64,000 nucleotides of DNA from Luteibacter sp. dw_328 (GTDB lineage Bacteria; Pseudomonadota; Gammaproteobacteria; Xanthomonadales; Rhodanobacteraceae): NCBI RefSeq assembly GCF_018449605.1, contig NZ_JAAVUW010000002.1, positions 310,001 through 374,000 on the forward strand, read 5' to 3'. A program made the position numbers and the translations under genes. The notes under the pieces were generated by a model. The model was not told the DNA's origin, did no database searches, and was given only the letters and a program-made list of their open reading frames with translations. This document shows positions 1 through 7,754 of this stretch, piece by piece. The stretch's first letter is position 1. Each line of letters opens with the position of its first letter.

Positions 1-608
1 AGCACCGGCACGGGCTCGTCAATGCGGTTAAGGATGAACCCGAATAGCTCGAGCACCTCCGAAAACACGATGCCGTTGGGTGCCTCGTACATGCCAAGGC
101 GCGTCGGTGCATAGTCCTTGAGCACGGCCTCGATATTGCCGGCGAGCTCGAGTATTTGGGTGATCGCCTGGGCCTGCTCGGACTCGAGGCGGCTCACATC
201 GGCGCTCTTCTCCGCAAATGCCTTGCCGCTCACGACCGGACGATAAATCATCGTCAGGTAGAGCTCGTTCTGCATCAGCTTCTGCGTGGACAGCGCCTCG
301 TAGTACGCGTCCGACAGCGTCTGGTTGAACGCCTCGCCAAACTTCGACTTGTTACGGATACCACGGCGCCGACGGATATCGTGGACCCAGAACGCCACGT
401 TCGTGTAGTCGGGTGCGCGCAGTGTTTGCAGCATGCGATTGAAGCTGTTGTGACGGTGCTCCAGCTCCCACTCCTCGCGACCGACGAAGGGCAGTCCCCC
501 GAGACGCCAGGTCAACAGGAAGTCGCCACCCCTCGTCTTCACCACCGAAGGCGAGACGTGGGTGGATAGGGTGATGTGCGTCGAGATGGGAGCGTCTGGA
601 GTGAACAT
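1..608 (-). CDS. virB4: VirB4 ATPase of type IV secretion system, N-terminal part (runs off left edge)
   Basis: This is the N-terminal ~202 residues of a VirB4/TrbE/CagE-family ATPase, the inner-membrane energy source of a T4SS. I translated it from the ATG at 608-606; the frame is open to the window edge. The N-terminus (MFTPDAPIST) is followed by the family's N-terminal alpha/beta region (LTWRLGGLPFVG, then NELYLTMIYRP and a VLKDYAPTRLG segment). The Walker motifs lie beyond the edge. It follows virB3 with a 58-bp gap that holds a perfect 10-bp inverted repeat. No strong Shine-Dalgarno (SD) is seen, so translation may depend on that structure or on coupling. The assignment rests on sequence character and on its place right after virB3. 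Confidence 0.85.
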   Translation of the reverse strand, partial: MFTPDAPISTHITLSTHVSPSVVKTRGGDFLLTWRLGGLPFVGREEWELEHRHNSFNRMLQTLRAPDYTNVAFWVHDIRRRRGIRNKSKFGEAFNQTLSDAYYEALSTQKLMQNELYLTMIYRPVVSGKAFAEKSADVSRLESEQAQAITQILELAGNIEAVLKDYAPTRLGMYEAPNGIVFSEVLELFGFILNRIDEPVPV

Positions 609-635
609 GGTCGTCGGTACCGGGTGAACGGGAAG

Positions 636-658
636 GCCCTGGCACGGTGTGCCAGGGC
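636..658 (-). repeat. Intercistronic stem-loop between virB3 and virB4
   Basis: Two perfect 10-base arms, GCCCTGGCAC at 636-645 and GTGCCAGGGC at 649-658, surround a 3-base loop. The structure lies wholly between the virB3 stop and the virB4 start. No T-tract follows it in the direction of transcription, so it does not look like an ordinary terminator. It could stabilise the 3' end of upstream mRNA or tune the amount of VirB4. Confidence 0.6.
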
Positions 659-666
659 GGCTGTCC

Positions 667-981
667 TTACTTGCGCTTCTTTTCCTTGGACGCGTCGCGG
701 TAGTTGTTCGGCGTGAATACCCACATTCCGTCGTGCTCGGGCACATTCCGTACCAGTGTCTTGAACCTCAGGCGTAGCGCGAGCAGCCGGAAGATCATTT
801 CATCGCGACGCGCCATCTGGCGCATCACGAAGACCGATACGGGAATGAGCAGCAGGAACCAGAAGTTGAAGTACATCGCCAACAACAGACCCGTGCCCGT
901 ACCCATGAAGAAAGGGATATAAGGCACGCCCATGAACATGGGCGGTCGGGTGCAGCCGCGAAACAGCGCGTTCTTATGCAT
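667..981 (-). CDS. virB3: VirB3 T4SS inner-membrane component
   Basis: This 104-residue protein matches the size and shape of VirB3. A short charged N-terminus carries the family-like RGCTRPPMF start, then a hydrophobic hairpin runs over about residues 17-52 (two closely spaced membrane segments, GTGTGLLLAMYF and FWFLLLIPVSVFV). A cytoplasmic tail with charged repeats ends in KEKKRK. VirB3 works with VirB4 in the inner-membrane complex. Its ATG lies 8 bases inside the end of virB2, so the two are probably translationally coupled. Order virB2-virB3-virB4 is as in other T4SS operons. Confidence 0.88.
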   Translation of the reverse strand: MHKNALFRGCTRPPMFMGVPYIPFFMGTGTGLLLAMYFNFWFLLLIPVSVFVMRQMARRDEMIFRLLALRLRFKTLVRNVPEHDGMWVFTPNNYRDASKEKKRK

Positions 982-1420
982 GGATATGGATGAAGTGCAT
1001 CGCTACATTCATGGCATCGATCAGCAAGCCGGCAGTGCTGCTGCCGCCGCTGCTCTGGGTGCATGCCGAGGCACCACTGCCACTGCCGTTGCCGCCCACG
1101 ACCATCTTGGCGACCTGAGCCGCTGCGCCGATCATCACGCCACCGATCAGGGCCGGAGCCACGTCAGCGATGCGCTTGTGCGCGAAGGCGATGCCATAGC
1201 CGGAGAAGATCACCGCGATCGTCACGACGACGATGGATGCAGCGTTGAGCAGTGAGTTGATGTCCTGGAAGAAGCCGCACACCTTGGTGCCGGTCTCGCC
1301 GACCTGCGCGAGCGCAAGGCTCGGGATCATCAGGGCGGCCACAAGGGCGAACGTGCCGATGGCGTTCATCAGCGGCTTCTTGGACGTGGCAAACGCCTTG
1401 GACAGGGAGGGCAGGGCCAT
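974..1420 (-). CDS. virB2: VirB2 major pilin
   Basis: This is a 148-residue VirB2-type prepilin. A long positively charged leader precedes a signal-peptide core (IGTFALVAALMIPSLALA), with likely cleavage after SLALA-Q. Mature pilin then has two hydrophobic helices (AASIVVVTIAVIFSGYG and DVAPALIGGVMIGAAAQ) around a short loop (AHKRI), and a Gly/Ser-rich C-terminal extension ending in HFIHIHA. I prefer the ATG at 1420 (SD AGAGGA, spacing about 8); a GTG directly before it at 1423 is possible. VirB2 polymerises into the conjugative or killing pilus. A 141-bp leader with two hairpins precedes it, consistent with a need for high pilin expression. Confidence 0.9.
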   Translation of the reverse strand: MALPSLSKAFATSKKPLMNAIGTFALVAALMIPSLALAQVGETGTKVCGFFQDINSLLNAASIVVVTIAVIFSGYGIAFAHKRIADVAPALIGGVMIGAAAQVAKMVVGGNGSGSGASACTQSSGGSSTAGLLIDAMNVAMHFIHIHA

Positions 1421-1506
1421 CACGAGGTTCCTCTTTACAGTTCAGATAGAGACGGCAGATGCCGCCGGACGAAGGACGGGGCCGCGGCGCGGACCCGGGT
1501 TGCGGT

Positions 1507-1547
1507 GGCCCGAAGGCCGACGTGACGAGGCAGGGACTCCGTCACGT
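1507..1547 (-). repeat. Paired hairpins in the virB1-virB2 gap
   Basis: The 141-bp gap before virB2 holds two inverted repeats: GGCC-CGAA-GGCC at 1507-1518, and 8-base arms ACGTGACG (1520-1527) and CGTCACGT (1540-1547) with a 12-base loop. Neither is followed by a T-run in the minus direction. Their place just 5' of the pilin gene suggests an mRNA processing or 5'-stabilising role. That is inference. Confidence 0.5.
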
Positions 1548-1564
1548 GTAGGGGTGGCATGAGG

Positions 1565-2650
1565 TCAGAACACGAAGGCGCCATCGCTGCCTCCGTTGCG
1601 TAGATCGGCCGGGTCCTGGCGTGGGCCAGGTTGCACAACCGGTGTGACGGTTCCCTGGGTGGGCGCGGCGTCATGTGGGCCGCGGACCTGGGGTACGAAG
1701 ATAGTGGGATCACCCGCCTGTGGCGGCGCTTGCGCCGGAGCGCTTCCTGTCGCATTGGCCGACACGCCGATCTGGGACATGACGGCGGCCGTGGTGGGGT
1801 CGGTACGGATTCGGCCTGGCTGTTTGCTCAGGTCGACCTGAGGTAACCGAGCGCCAACCTGGGACAGCGCGGCCGCCGTGGCCGGGTCGGTCGGAATCGG
1901 TCCGAGCGGCGCGTCAGGCGTGGGCGTCAATACCGGGTTCGTGACCGGGACGACGCCGGCAGGCAACGTCTGCACGGGCACGCTCTGCGCCTGCGCGAGC
2001 ATCTGGGACCGCGCTAGCGACGTCGTCTCTGGCGCCCCCGTGCCGGTTGCCGACGCAACGGTTGGTCCGATGACCGATGCGGCGGCGGCGTCGACGACGC
2101 GGCGCATGGCGACGCGGTAAGCGGGGCCGTCGGTGGTGATGCCGGTGACACCATTGCCAACGCTGACGACCCGCACGGGGATCTTGGTCGCTTCGAGCGG
2201 GATCGCCTGGGCACCGGCGACCATTCCGCTCTTCGCCATCGAATTGAAAATGCGCTGGACGTAACCGTCCTGGTACCCGGTCGTGAAGTTGCCTGAGTAA
2301 TAGCAACTGAAGGCCTTGCCCCAATCCTTGCCCGCGCTGGCATAGCACTGGGCGAGAATCTGCGAGCCGGCGCTCAGGTTGGGGCAATATTCGAAAGCCT
2401 TTTCATAGCTATCCAGACCGTACTTGCCGAGGTTCGCGCGATTCACCTGAGCGACGCCCAGCGAGTAGTTGTAGCCGTTCTTTTCCAGCATGCGAACGGT
2501 GGCGACGGCTTCAGGAAGGTTCTGTGGTTGGCGCACGAGCTTGCCGCCCACGACGCCGATGGCGTAGGGGTTGTGGCTCGACTCCACGTTGACGACGTGC
2601 TGCATCACCTCGGCCGGTACGGCAAGGTTTTGACAGCCCATCATTTCCAT
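1565..2650 (-). CDS. virB1: VirB1-like lytic transglycosylase
   Basis: This 361-residue protein begins with a lysozyme-like SLT domain (about residues 10-150). The catalytic Glu is in NVESSHNP (E23), followed by the GVAQVNRAN motif and the CYYSGN segment that replaces the usual YNSG. It cuts peptidoglycan locally so the T4SS channel can cross the wall. The C-terminal ~200 residues are Pro/Ala/Thr-rich and look disordered, with a repeated DP-TAA-SQ-GA unit. I chose the ATG at 2650 because SD AAAGGTGG lies 8 bases upstream; the longer frame would overlap virB11. No signal peptide is obvious at this start, which is odd for a periplasmic enzyme. It sits between virB11 and virB2 as in xanthomonad T4SS loci. 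Confidence 0.88.
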   Translation of the reverse strand: MEMMGCQNLAVPAEVMQHVVNVESSHNPYAIGVVGGKLVRQPQNLPEAVATVRMLEKNGYNYSLGVAQVNRANLGKYGLDSYEKAFEYCPNLSAGSQILAQCYASAGKDWGKAFSCYYSGNFTTGYQDGYVQRIFNSMAKSGMVAGAQAIPLEATKIPVRVVSVGNGVTGITTDGPAYRVAMRRVVDAAAASVIGPTVASATGTGAPETTSLARSQMLAQAQSVPVQTLPAGVVPVTNPVLTPTPDAPLGPIPTDPATAAALSQVGARLPQVDLSKQPGRIRTDPTTAAVMSQIGVSANATGSAPAQAPPQAGDPTIFVPQVRGPHDAAPTQGTVTPVVQPGPRQDPADLRNGGSDGAFVF

Positions 2651-2702
2651 TCCTGGTACCACCTTTGAAACTCCTGTTTGATGACCGATGTGTGTGTGAG
2701 CG

Positions 2703-3743
2703 TTACCCCCCGTTCGCACCCAGGGCGCGAGCCGGGTTGAAATCGATGCCGGTGATATAGCGCCGGCCCGCATGTGCCTTGATGTGAACCACGATGTCGA
2801 TCGTCAGCATCAGCAGTCGTTTGATCGTCGCGAATTCCAGTCCCGCTCCTTCCGTGGACGCCTTTACCATCAGTGCCAGCTGGTCCCAGGTCTGCTCGAC
2901 GCTGCCTGCATGGCAGCTTGTGATTGACCCTGGGTGACCGGATGCGCAATTTCGGATGAAGTAAAACGACTCATCGCCGCGCAGCTCGGCCAGGATGATC
3001 CTGTCCGGTTTCATGCGCAGGCAGGCTTCCATGCAGCTCTTCGCCGTGACGTTGGCGGCGCTTTGGCCACCCTTGGAATAGATCAGGTGCACGACGTTCG
3101 GCTGATCGATGAACAGCTCGCGCGCATCCTCGATCGTGACCAGTCGCTCGTCATCGGGGATATGGTGCACGAGCGACTTCATGAAGGTGGTTTTGCCACT
3201 TCCGGTGGCACCCGAGACGACGATGTTCTTCTTGTTGAGCACCGCATGGCGGAAGAAGTCCGCGTAGCGACGTTCAGCACGTAGATCGAGAAGTTCCTTG
3301 TCAGCCTGGCTGATCGTGTTCGCGCCTTCGAGGATCTCGTTGAAGAATCCGTCCTCGTTGTACTGCGCGAGGGTGCGTGTCTCCTTCGACGGGAGGCGAA
3401 TGGTGATCGATACACGCCCGGCCTCGCAGGCAGGCGGGATGACGAACTGCGCGCGCTGGCCGGTGGGAAAGGTCAGCGACACCACGGGGTCCGTATCCGT
3501 GATTCGCTGACCGGTATTGCTCTCGTTGACGACGGCGGTGCAGAACTGGCGTGCACGTTCGAACGTCAGTGACGGCACCTCAACACGCTGCCAGCCACCC
3601 CGGCGCTCGAGATAGAGCTCGCCGGGGCGGTTGATACAGATTTCGGTGACATCCGATGAGGCAAGGAAATCCTTCACTCCCAGTACCTCGTACTGGTACT
3701 CGAGGAAGTCATTGCCGATGGATGCCAGTGCGCCGTCGTCCAT
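2703..3743 (-). CDS. virB11: VirB11 hexameric traffic ATPase
   Basis: This is a 346-residue secretion ATPase of the GspE/PulE superfamily. Walker A is GATGSGKT at residues 178-185. The Asp box is LVTIEDARE near 201-209, Walker B is DRIILAELRG near 247-256, and the His box is GHPGSITSCHAG near 269-280. The N-terminal domain (1-160) matches VirB11 (ICINRPGELYLE). It docks on VirB4/VirD4 at the cytoplasmic face and powers pilus assembly and substrate transfer. Length is typical. It lies 7 bp after virB10 and 52 bp before virB1, clearly in the same operon. Confidence 0.95.
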   Translation of the reverse strand: MDDGALASIGNDFLEYQYEVLGVKDFLASSDVTEICINRPGELYLERRGGWQRVEVPSLTFERARQFCTAVVNESNTGQRITDTDPVVSLTFPTGQRAQFVIPPACEAGRVSITIRLPSKETRTLAQYNEDGFFNEILEGANTISQADKELLDLRAERRYADFFRHAVLNKKNIVVSGATGSGKTTFMKSLVHHIPDDERLVTIEDARELFIDQPNVVHLIYSKGGQSAANVTAKSCMEACLRMKPDRIILAELRGDESFYFIRNCASGHPGSITSCHAGSVEQTWDQLALMVKASTEGAGLEFATIKRLLMLTIDIVVHIKAHAGRRYITGIDFNPARALGANGG

Positions 3744-3750
3744 AGTCGTC

Positions 3751-5040
3751 TCAGTACCTCGTAACCACGCCGGTGAAGTCGACGTCCTTGGCTACATAGA
3801 TCGCCAGCACGGTGCCCTGGTTGATCGTGACGGTGGCGGGGCGGTTGGCCTGACGTTGCACGGCAGAGTTGGCAAGCTGCTGGATCGTGTCGGCCGTGTT
3901 GCTTTCGAACGGACTCTGCGTGACGACGCCGTTGCTGATCGTCGTTTGGCGGGGACCATGCTCGGCTGCTTCGTACTTGAAAGCGTCGCTGAGCAAGCTG
4001 ATAAGCAACGCTGAGCCGATACGACTGCCCCAGTGGGCGTTATAAAGGCCGGGGTGGCCCGCACCGCCCAAGGTGTCGATGCCCGGGCTGGCCATGTTCA
4101 CGTCGATACCAGTAGGCGTGACGATTCGGTCCCAGATGACGGCGACGCGCGGGCCGTTCGGTTCCATTTCGTACTTGCCCATGACCTTCGAGCCCTTCGG
4201 CAGCAACAGGCGCTTGCCGGTGAAGGAGTAGACGGGTTCGGTCACGACGCACGAGGTGAAGCCGGGGATATCCGTGATGATGCGTGTTTCGAGGACGCAC
4301 CGGATAAACGTGCCGCGTAGCATGAGCGTGTCGGGATGCTGGAGCGGCGTTGCGCTAGAAACATCCGGCAGGTCTTTTGCCGTATAGGCAAGGTTGTTGG
4401 TGGCGCTCATCCGCGGAGGTCCGCCGGCCCCGGGCATGCCTGGGAGGCCGAAGCCGCCCGCGCCCCCTGCTGCGCCAGCGTCAGGAGCGGGTGCGGCCGC
4501 CCCTTCGGCCACTGCCTGGAAGCCAGCGCCGTTGTTGGCTGCAGCAATGCGACGTTCAAGCAGCGTCGGCTGATGAGGAGCCTCCGGCATGACTTGCACC
4601 GGCACCGGCGGTGGGGTGTTTTGTACCGGAGGAAGGAACGGAGAGAGTGCGACCGAATCCGGTTCCTTGGCAGGCTGGTTGCCGAAGGAAGCGCCCGGTG
4701 CGATGGGTGCATCCGGCACCACAACTGTCTCTTCGTGCGGTTTATTCGCTGGCTTGTCCCTCGATCCGGAGGTATGGAACAACCAGAACGCAACGACCAC
4801 GAGCAGCAGCACGATGCCGCCGAGCAGGCCGAGCGCGCTGCGATTCATGCGTCGCATGTCGTTCGTGGTCAGATGCGGCGCTGCACCATCCAGATCCGGC
4901 TGTGGTGCCTGCCGCTGCTGGTTCGAATACGGATTGCCGGCCAGCGGATCACGCTCGCCGGCGTGATGCTCACTCGACGGCGGAACATGGTTGCTGCCGT
5001 TGGACTCGTCGTCCGGCTGATAGGGATTGTTCGGGCTCAC
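3751..5040 (-). CDS. virB10: VirB10 core-complex scaffold protein
   Basis: This is a 429-residue VirB10/TrbI-family protein. It has a cytoplasmic Pro/Asn-rich N-terminus (1-64), a single inner-membrane helix (about 69-88, GLLGGIVLLLVVVAFWLF), a long Pro-rich periplasmic linker with a Gly-rich block around 185-212, and the conserved C-terminal beta-barrel domain (about 215-429). VirB10 spans both membranes and forms the core complex with VirB7 and VirB9. The start is GTG at 5040 and forms a GTGA overlap with the virB9 stop, so the genes are coupled. Order and architecture match X-type T4SS operons. Confidence 0.93.
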   Translation of the reverse strand: MSPNNPYQPDDESNGSNHVPPSSEHHAGERDPLAGNPYSNQQRQAPQPDLDGAAPHLTTNDMRRMNRSALGLLGGIVLLLVVVAFWLFHTSGSRDKPANKPHEETVVVPDAPIAPGASFGNQPAKEPDSVALSPFLPPVQNTPPPVPVQVMPEAPHQPTLLERRIAAANNGAGFQAVAEGAAAPAPDAGAAGGAGGFGLPGMPGAGGPPRMSATNNLAYTAKDLPDVSSATPLQHPDTLMLRGTFIRCVLETRIITDIPGFTSCVVTEPVYSFTGKRLLLPKGSKVMGKYEMEPNGPRVAVIWDRIVTPTGIDVNMASPGIDTLGGAGHPGLYNAHWGSRIGSALLISLLSDAFKYEAAEHGPRQTTISNGVVTQSPFESNTADTIQQLANSAVQRQANRPATVTINQGTVLAIYVAKDVDFTGVVTRY

Positions 5041-5852
5041 TTCTTTGTGTTCCTTCGCAGGCCCACGACATTGTCGTCGTGACGAATAACCAGGTAGTTG
5101 TACGTGCCGTGGACCACGATGGTGTTGCCTTCCACGGTGGTGTTCACTACCGAGTCTTCTCCATGTTCCTTCTCACGCATGTAGATCGTCGGGAAGTTTC
5201 CCGTCGGAAACTGCTTGAGGTCCGGCATCTTGATGTACGTGAATCGGCCATCGTCATAGACGTTGATCGGTACGAGCCAGGGAGCCACTTTGCGCGACTT
5301 GGAGAAGTCGTAATCGAAGTTGTAGTCACGACCTTTCACGAGGTCCGTGTCGAGTTCAGGTGTTTCTTCGACTTTCTTCGACTCGCTCATGAAACTCGTG
5401 TCGGCGGGGTAGGTGAAGGTCACCTTGTACTGCACCCCCGCGCGACGGGCCTGGTCGAGCGTCTTCCAATCCGTGGCGACGACCTTCAGCTCCAGGATGT
5501 AGGAGTGCGTGGCCGTGCGGATCATCATGTTGGTGTCGACATCGACGTTCTTCGGCTTGATGTAGAAGACGTTGTCGCGACGGGTCAGGTCCCAGCCACT
5601 GCTGAAGCCGGTGCTGTAGTCGAGAATCTTTTCGTTGGGGCTCAGTTCGATCTGCGTGGTGATGCCGAGGCCTGTCCGTACGGTGTAGATACGGTCGGGC
5701 TGGTATTCATACGGCTGCACCGCGATCGCGGTTCCCGTGGAGGACGGCGCGGGGGTGGTGGTCGGAGTGGTCTCCGCATCGGCCACGGTCAGGACACCCG
5801 ATAGGGCGAAGCCCAGACTGCAGGCCAGACTCAGCTTGCTGGAACGATTCAT
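5037..5852 (-). CDS. virB9: VirB9 outer-membrane core-complex protein
   Basis: This is a 271-residue secreted protein with a signal peptide (about residues 1-26, ending VADA) and the two VirB9 beta-rich domains. The N-terminal half includes YTVRTGLGITTQIEL and the C-terminal half PWLVPINVYDDGRFTYIKMP. VirB9 with lipoprotein VirB7 and the tip of VirB10 forms the outer-membrane ring. Its ATG directly follows the virB8 TAA with no gap, and its stop overlaps virB10. The family assignment is firm from motifs and position. Confidence 0.93.
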   Translation of the reverse strand: MNRSSKLSLACSLGFALSGVLTVADAETTPTTTPAPSSTGTAIAVQPYEYQPDRIYTVRTGLGITTQIELSPNEKILDYSTGFSSGWDLTRRDNVFYIKPKNVDVDTNMMIRTATHSYILELKVVATDWKTLDQARRAGVQYKVTFTYPADTSFMSESKKVEETPELDTDLVKGRDYNFDYDFSKSRKVAPWLVPINVYDDGRFTYIKMPDLKQFPTGNFPTIYMREKEHGEDSVVNTTVEGNTIVVHGTYNYLVIRHDDNVVGLRRNTKK

Positions 5853-6938
5853 TTAACGGCGCCCTCCATTGGCGGCGCGGGTCACGGGACGAGCCGCGGG
5901 CGCGGCGGCCTGCGGATACGGAGCGGTCGGACCAGCAGCTTGCGGCTGCGTGGCATAAGCCGCCTCTGACGGAATAGGCGAGGGCGGAATGCCGACGGCC
6001 TGCTGAAGCGGGATAGCCTGGGCCTGCGGGGCCTGGCCAGGTACCGGAGCCGGTGCCTGCGGGCCGTATGCACTAGGGACTGCCATCTGCTGCGCGGGTG
6101 CACCGTCGGGCGAAACTGCTGCGGGCGCTCCAGCGGCGGGGGCTCCCGGCACAGCGCCCGGAGCTTGCCCTGCAGGATTCGCCGGGGCGTTCGGATCGGT
6201 CGATTCTGCAGGCGGGAGTGAGCCGTAGTCGTTGTCGACGCGGTAACCGGTCACCTGGAAGCCCAGCGGATTCTCGATCCGGTTCTGGTCGTCCATGCGC
6301 AGGTTGGGTTTGTAGGTGAACGAGATCGTGGCGATCTTGTTGTCCAGCGGATACGTCGACCCATTCACCTTGTCGAACACGTTGCGCTGGAAACGTACCG
6401 TCGCGCCTTTGGGTGTCTGGCCGTTCTCACCACCGATCAACGAGATGCTGAGAATCTTCACCCGGATCGCCCGGCTCTTACCGTAGACCTTGTACGGGCT
6501 CTGCTCGTTGTTGGCGGCGTGCAGATTCATGTAGGCCTGCGCGACATCGGGCGCAGCCATCGTCAGGACCGTCGGCCAGTCGCGTAGATTTGTCAGAGCA
6601 AGGTCATAGGCTTCGCGAGCGAGCACGAAGTGAGCGACGTTGCTGCGGTTGACGGCCTCGCTCGAGGTGATCTGGCGATTCACGACATCGTCGGTGACGC
6701 GGGACAAGGAACTCGTTCCCGAGTACGCATCGGCGAGGATGAGATACGGAACTTTTTCCTTCAGCGGCATCATGTACAAAATGCACGCACCGAGCATCAC
6801 CGAGACGGCGAGTGCGCAAATCGCGACGATCCAGGCGCGCTTTTCGTTTCGCTTGGCTATATCGGCGAGGGTGACTTCAAAGCTGACGCTGTGAGCGACG
6901 GCCTGGTCGATCTTCGGCGAACTTTTCTTGTTGAGCAT
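5853..6938 (-). CDS. virB8: VirB8 inner-membrane assembly protein with long Pro/Ala tail
   Basis: This 361-residue protein has a short cytoplasmic N-terminus, one membrane helix (about 35-57), and the NTF2-like VirB8 periplasmic domain (about 60-235; motifs YLILAD and VRFQRNVFD). It acts as an assembly hub between the VirB10 core and the inner-membrane ATPases. The last ~120 residues (241-361) are a low-complexity Pro/Ala/Gln tail ending in Arg-rich NGGRR. Classical VirB8 is near 240 residues, so this extension is notable. It begins 24 bp after virB7. Confidence 0.92.
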   Translation of the reverse strand: MLNKKSSPKIDQAVAHSVSFEVTLADIAKRNEKRAWIVAICALAVSVMLGACILYMMPLKEKVPYLILADAYSGTSSLSRVTDDVVNRQITSSEAVNRSNVAHFVLAREAYDLALTNLRDWPTVLTMAAPDVAQAYMNLHAANNEQSPYKVYGKSRAIRVKILSISLIGGENGQTPKGATVRFQRNVFDKVNGSTYPLDNKIATISFTYKPNLRMDDQNRIENPLGFQVTGYRVDNDYGSLPPAESTDPNAPANPAGQAPGAVPGAPAAGAPAAVSPDGAPAQQMAVPSAYGPQAPAPVPGQAPQAQAIPLQQAVGIPPSPIPSEAAYATQPQAAGPTAPYPQAAAPAARPVTRAANGGRR

Positions 6939-6962
6939 GGGGTCGGCCTGTCCTGTCGTCGC

Positions 6963-7526
6963 TTACTTGGCGTCCGCATTCGCGGCGACGTGTTCGTCGT
7001 TCGCGGGAGCGGCGGCAGGTGTGGGTTCGCTGGTAACGGGAGCCTGGGCGGCGGAGACCTTGGCGCCCGGCGCGGCAGGTGCCGCGACCGGCACGGGCGT
7101 GGTGCTGGCGCTCACTTCCTCGACGACCAGTTCCGACCCACTGACGGTCACGGCGACACCTTGCGCGCCATAGATCGTGCTCAGCTGCGCCGCGGCGTCA
7201 CGCAGCTCCGTGGTGTGAATGCCCGACGCGGCGCGCGTGAGACTGAAGTCGGAACGGAGGCGATAGGCGAGCTTCAGGCCGGTGTCTTTCGTCCACCGCG
7301 TCAGCATCGTCTTCAGGGTGCCGTCCATCGGCGCCGCGTAGTACGTGTAAGGCAGGGCGAGCGGGATCTCGACCACTTTGTCGTCGTATTTGTTGACCGG
7401 CTTCCAGCGGCCGCCGAAGTCCTTCGCCGCGGGCGTACCGCAGGCGGAAAGGAGCATGGCAAGTGCGGAAACAAGGCCGAGGGCGATGGGATTCAGGGTT
7501 CTATTCACGCTTGGCTCGTAAGTCAT
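6963..7526 (-). CDS. virB7: VirB7-like lipoprotein with N0 domain (X-type T4SS)
   Basis: This is a lipoprotein of up to 187 residues. The lipobox LSAC puts the lipid on C29. Residues about 60-135 (GTLKTMLTRWTKDTGLKLAY, then LRDAAAQLSTIYGAQGVAV) resemble the N0 fold that distinguishes VirB7 of Xanthomonas citri from the tiny VirB7 of Agrobacterium. A Pro/Ala-rich tail follows. It anchors the core complex in the outer membrane. The ATG at 7526 is used here, but GTG at 7508 would give a more typical signal peptide (VNRTLNPIAL); neither has a strong SD. It is the first gene of the secretion operon, with a long non-coding region upstream. Confidence 0.8.
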   Translation of the reverse strand: MTYEPSVNRTLNPIALGLVSALAMLLSACGTPAAKDFGGRWKPVNKYDDKVVEIPLALPYTYYAAPMDGTLKTMLTRWTKDTGLKLAYRLRSDFSLTRAASGIHTTELRDAAAQLSTIYGAQGVAVTVSGSELVVEEVSASTTPVPVAAPAAPGAKVSAAQAPVTSEPTPAAAPANDEHVAANADAK

Positions 7527-7595
7527 CGAAAGGCAAAGTGAAAACGTAGGCAGCAGACGTCGCGGCTCATCGCCGAAGGCGAAGCCGGATAGCGT

Positions 7596-7754
7596 TTACG
7601 GCGCTACGAAATGGGCAAGGACGCTGAGCCGGGGGAACGGATCGGCTGCGGCCTGTCGACGTGCCACCACGCGAAACGCGCGGCTTGAGCGATACCCCTG
7701 GAACTGACTGGAACGGCGGGCCAACCGGCCCCGAGCGACATGCAAATCATCCAT
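7596..7754 (-). CDS. Candidate small ORF (52 aa) upstream of virB7
   Basis: This is an unrecognised 52-residue, Arg-rich reading frame starting MDDLHVARG and ending VLAHFVAP. It has an AGGA Shine-Dalgarno about 6 bases before its ATG, and lies on the operon strand 69 bp before virB7. Its high Arg content gives a basic peptide with no membrane segment. It could be a real small gene of the T4SS transcript or a leader ORF. It could also be chance in GC-rich DNA, so confidence is low. Confidence 0.3.
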   Translation of the reverse strand: MDDLHVARGRLARRSSQFQGYRSSRAFRVVARRQAAADPFPRLSVLAHFVAP

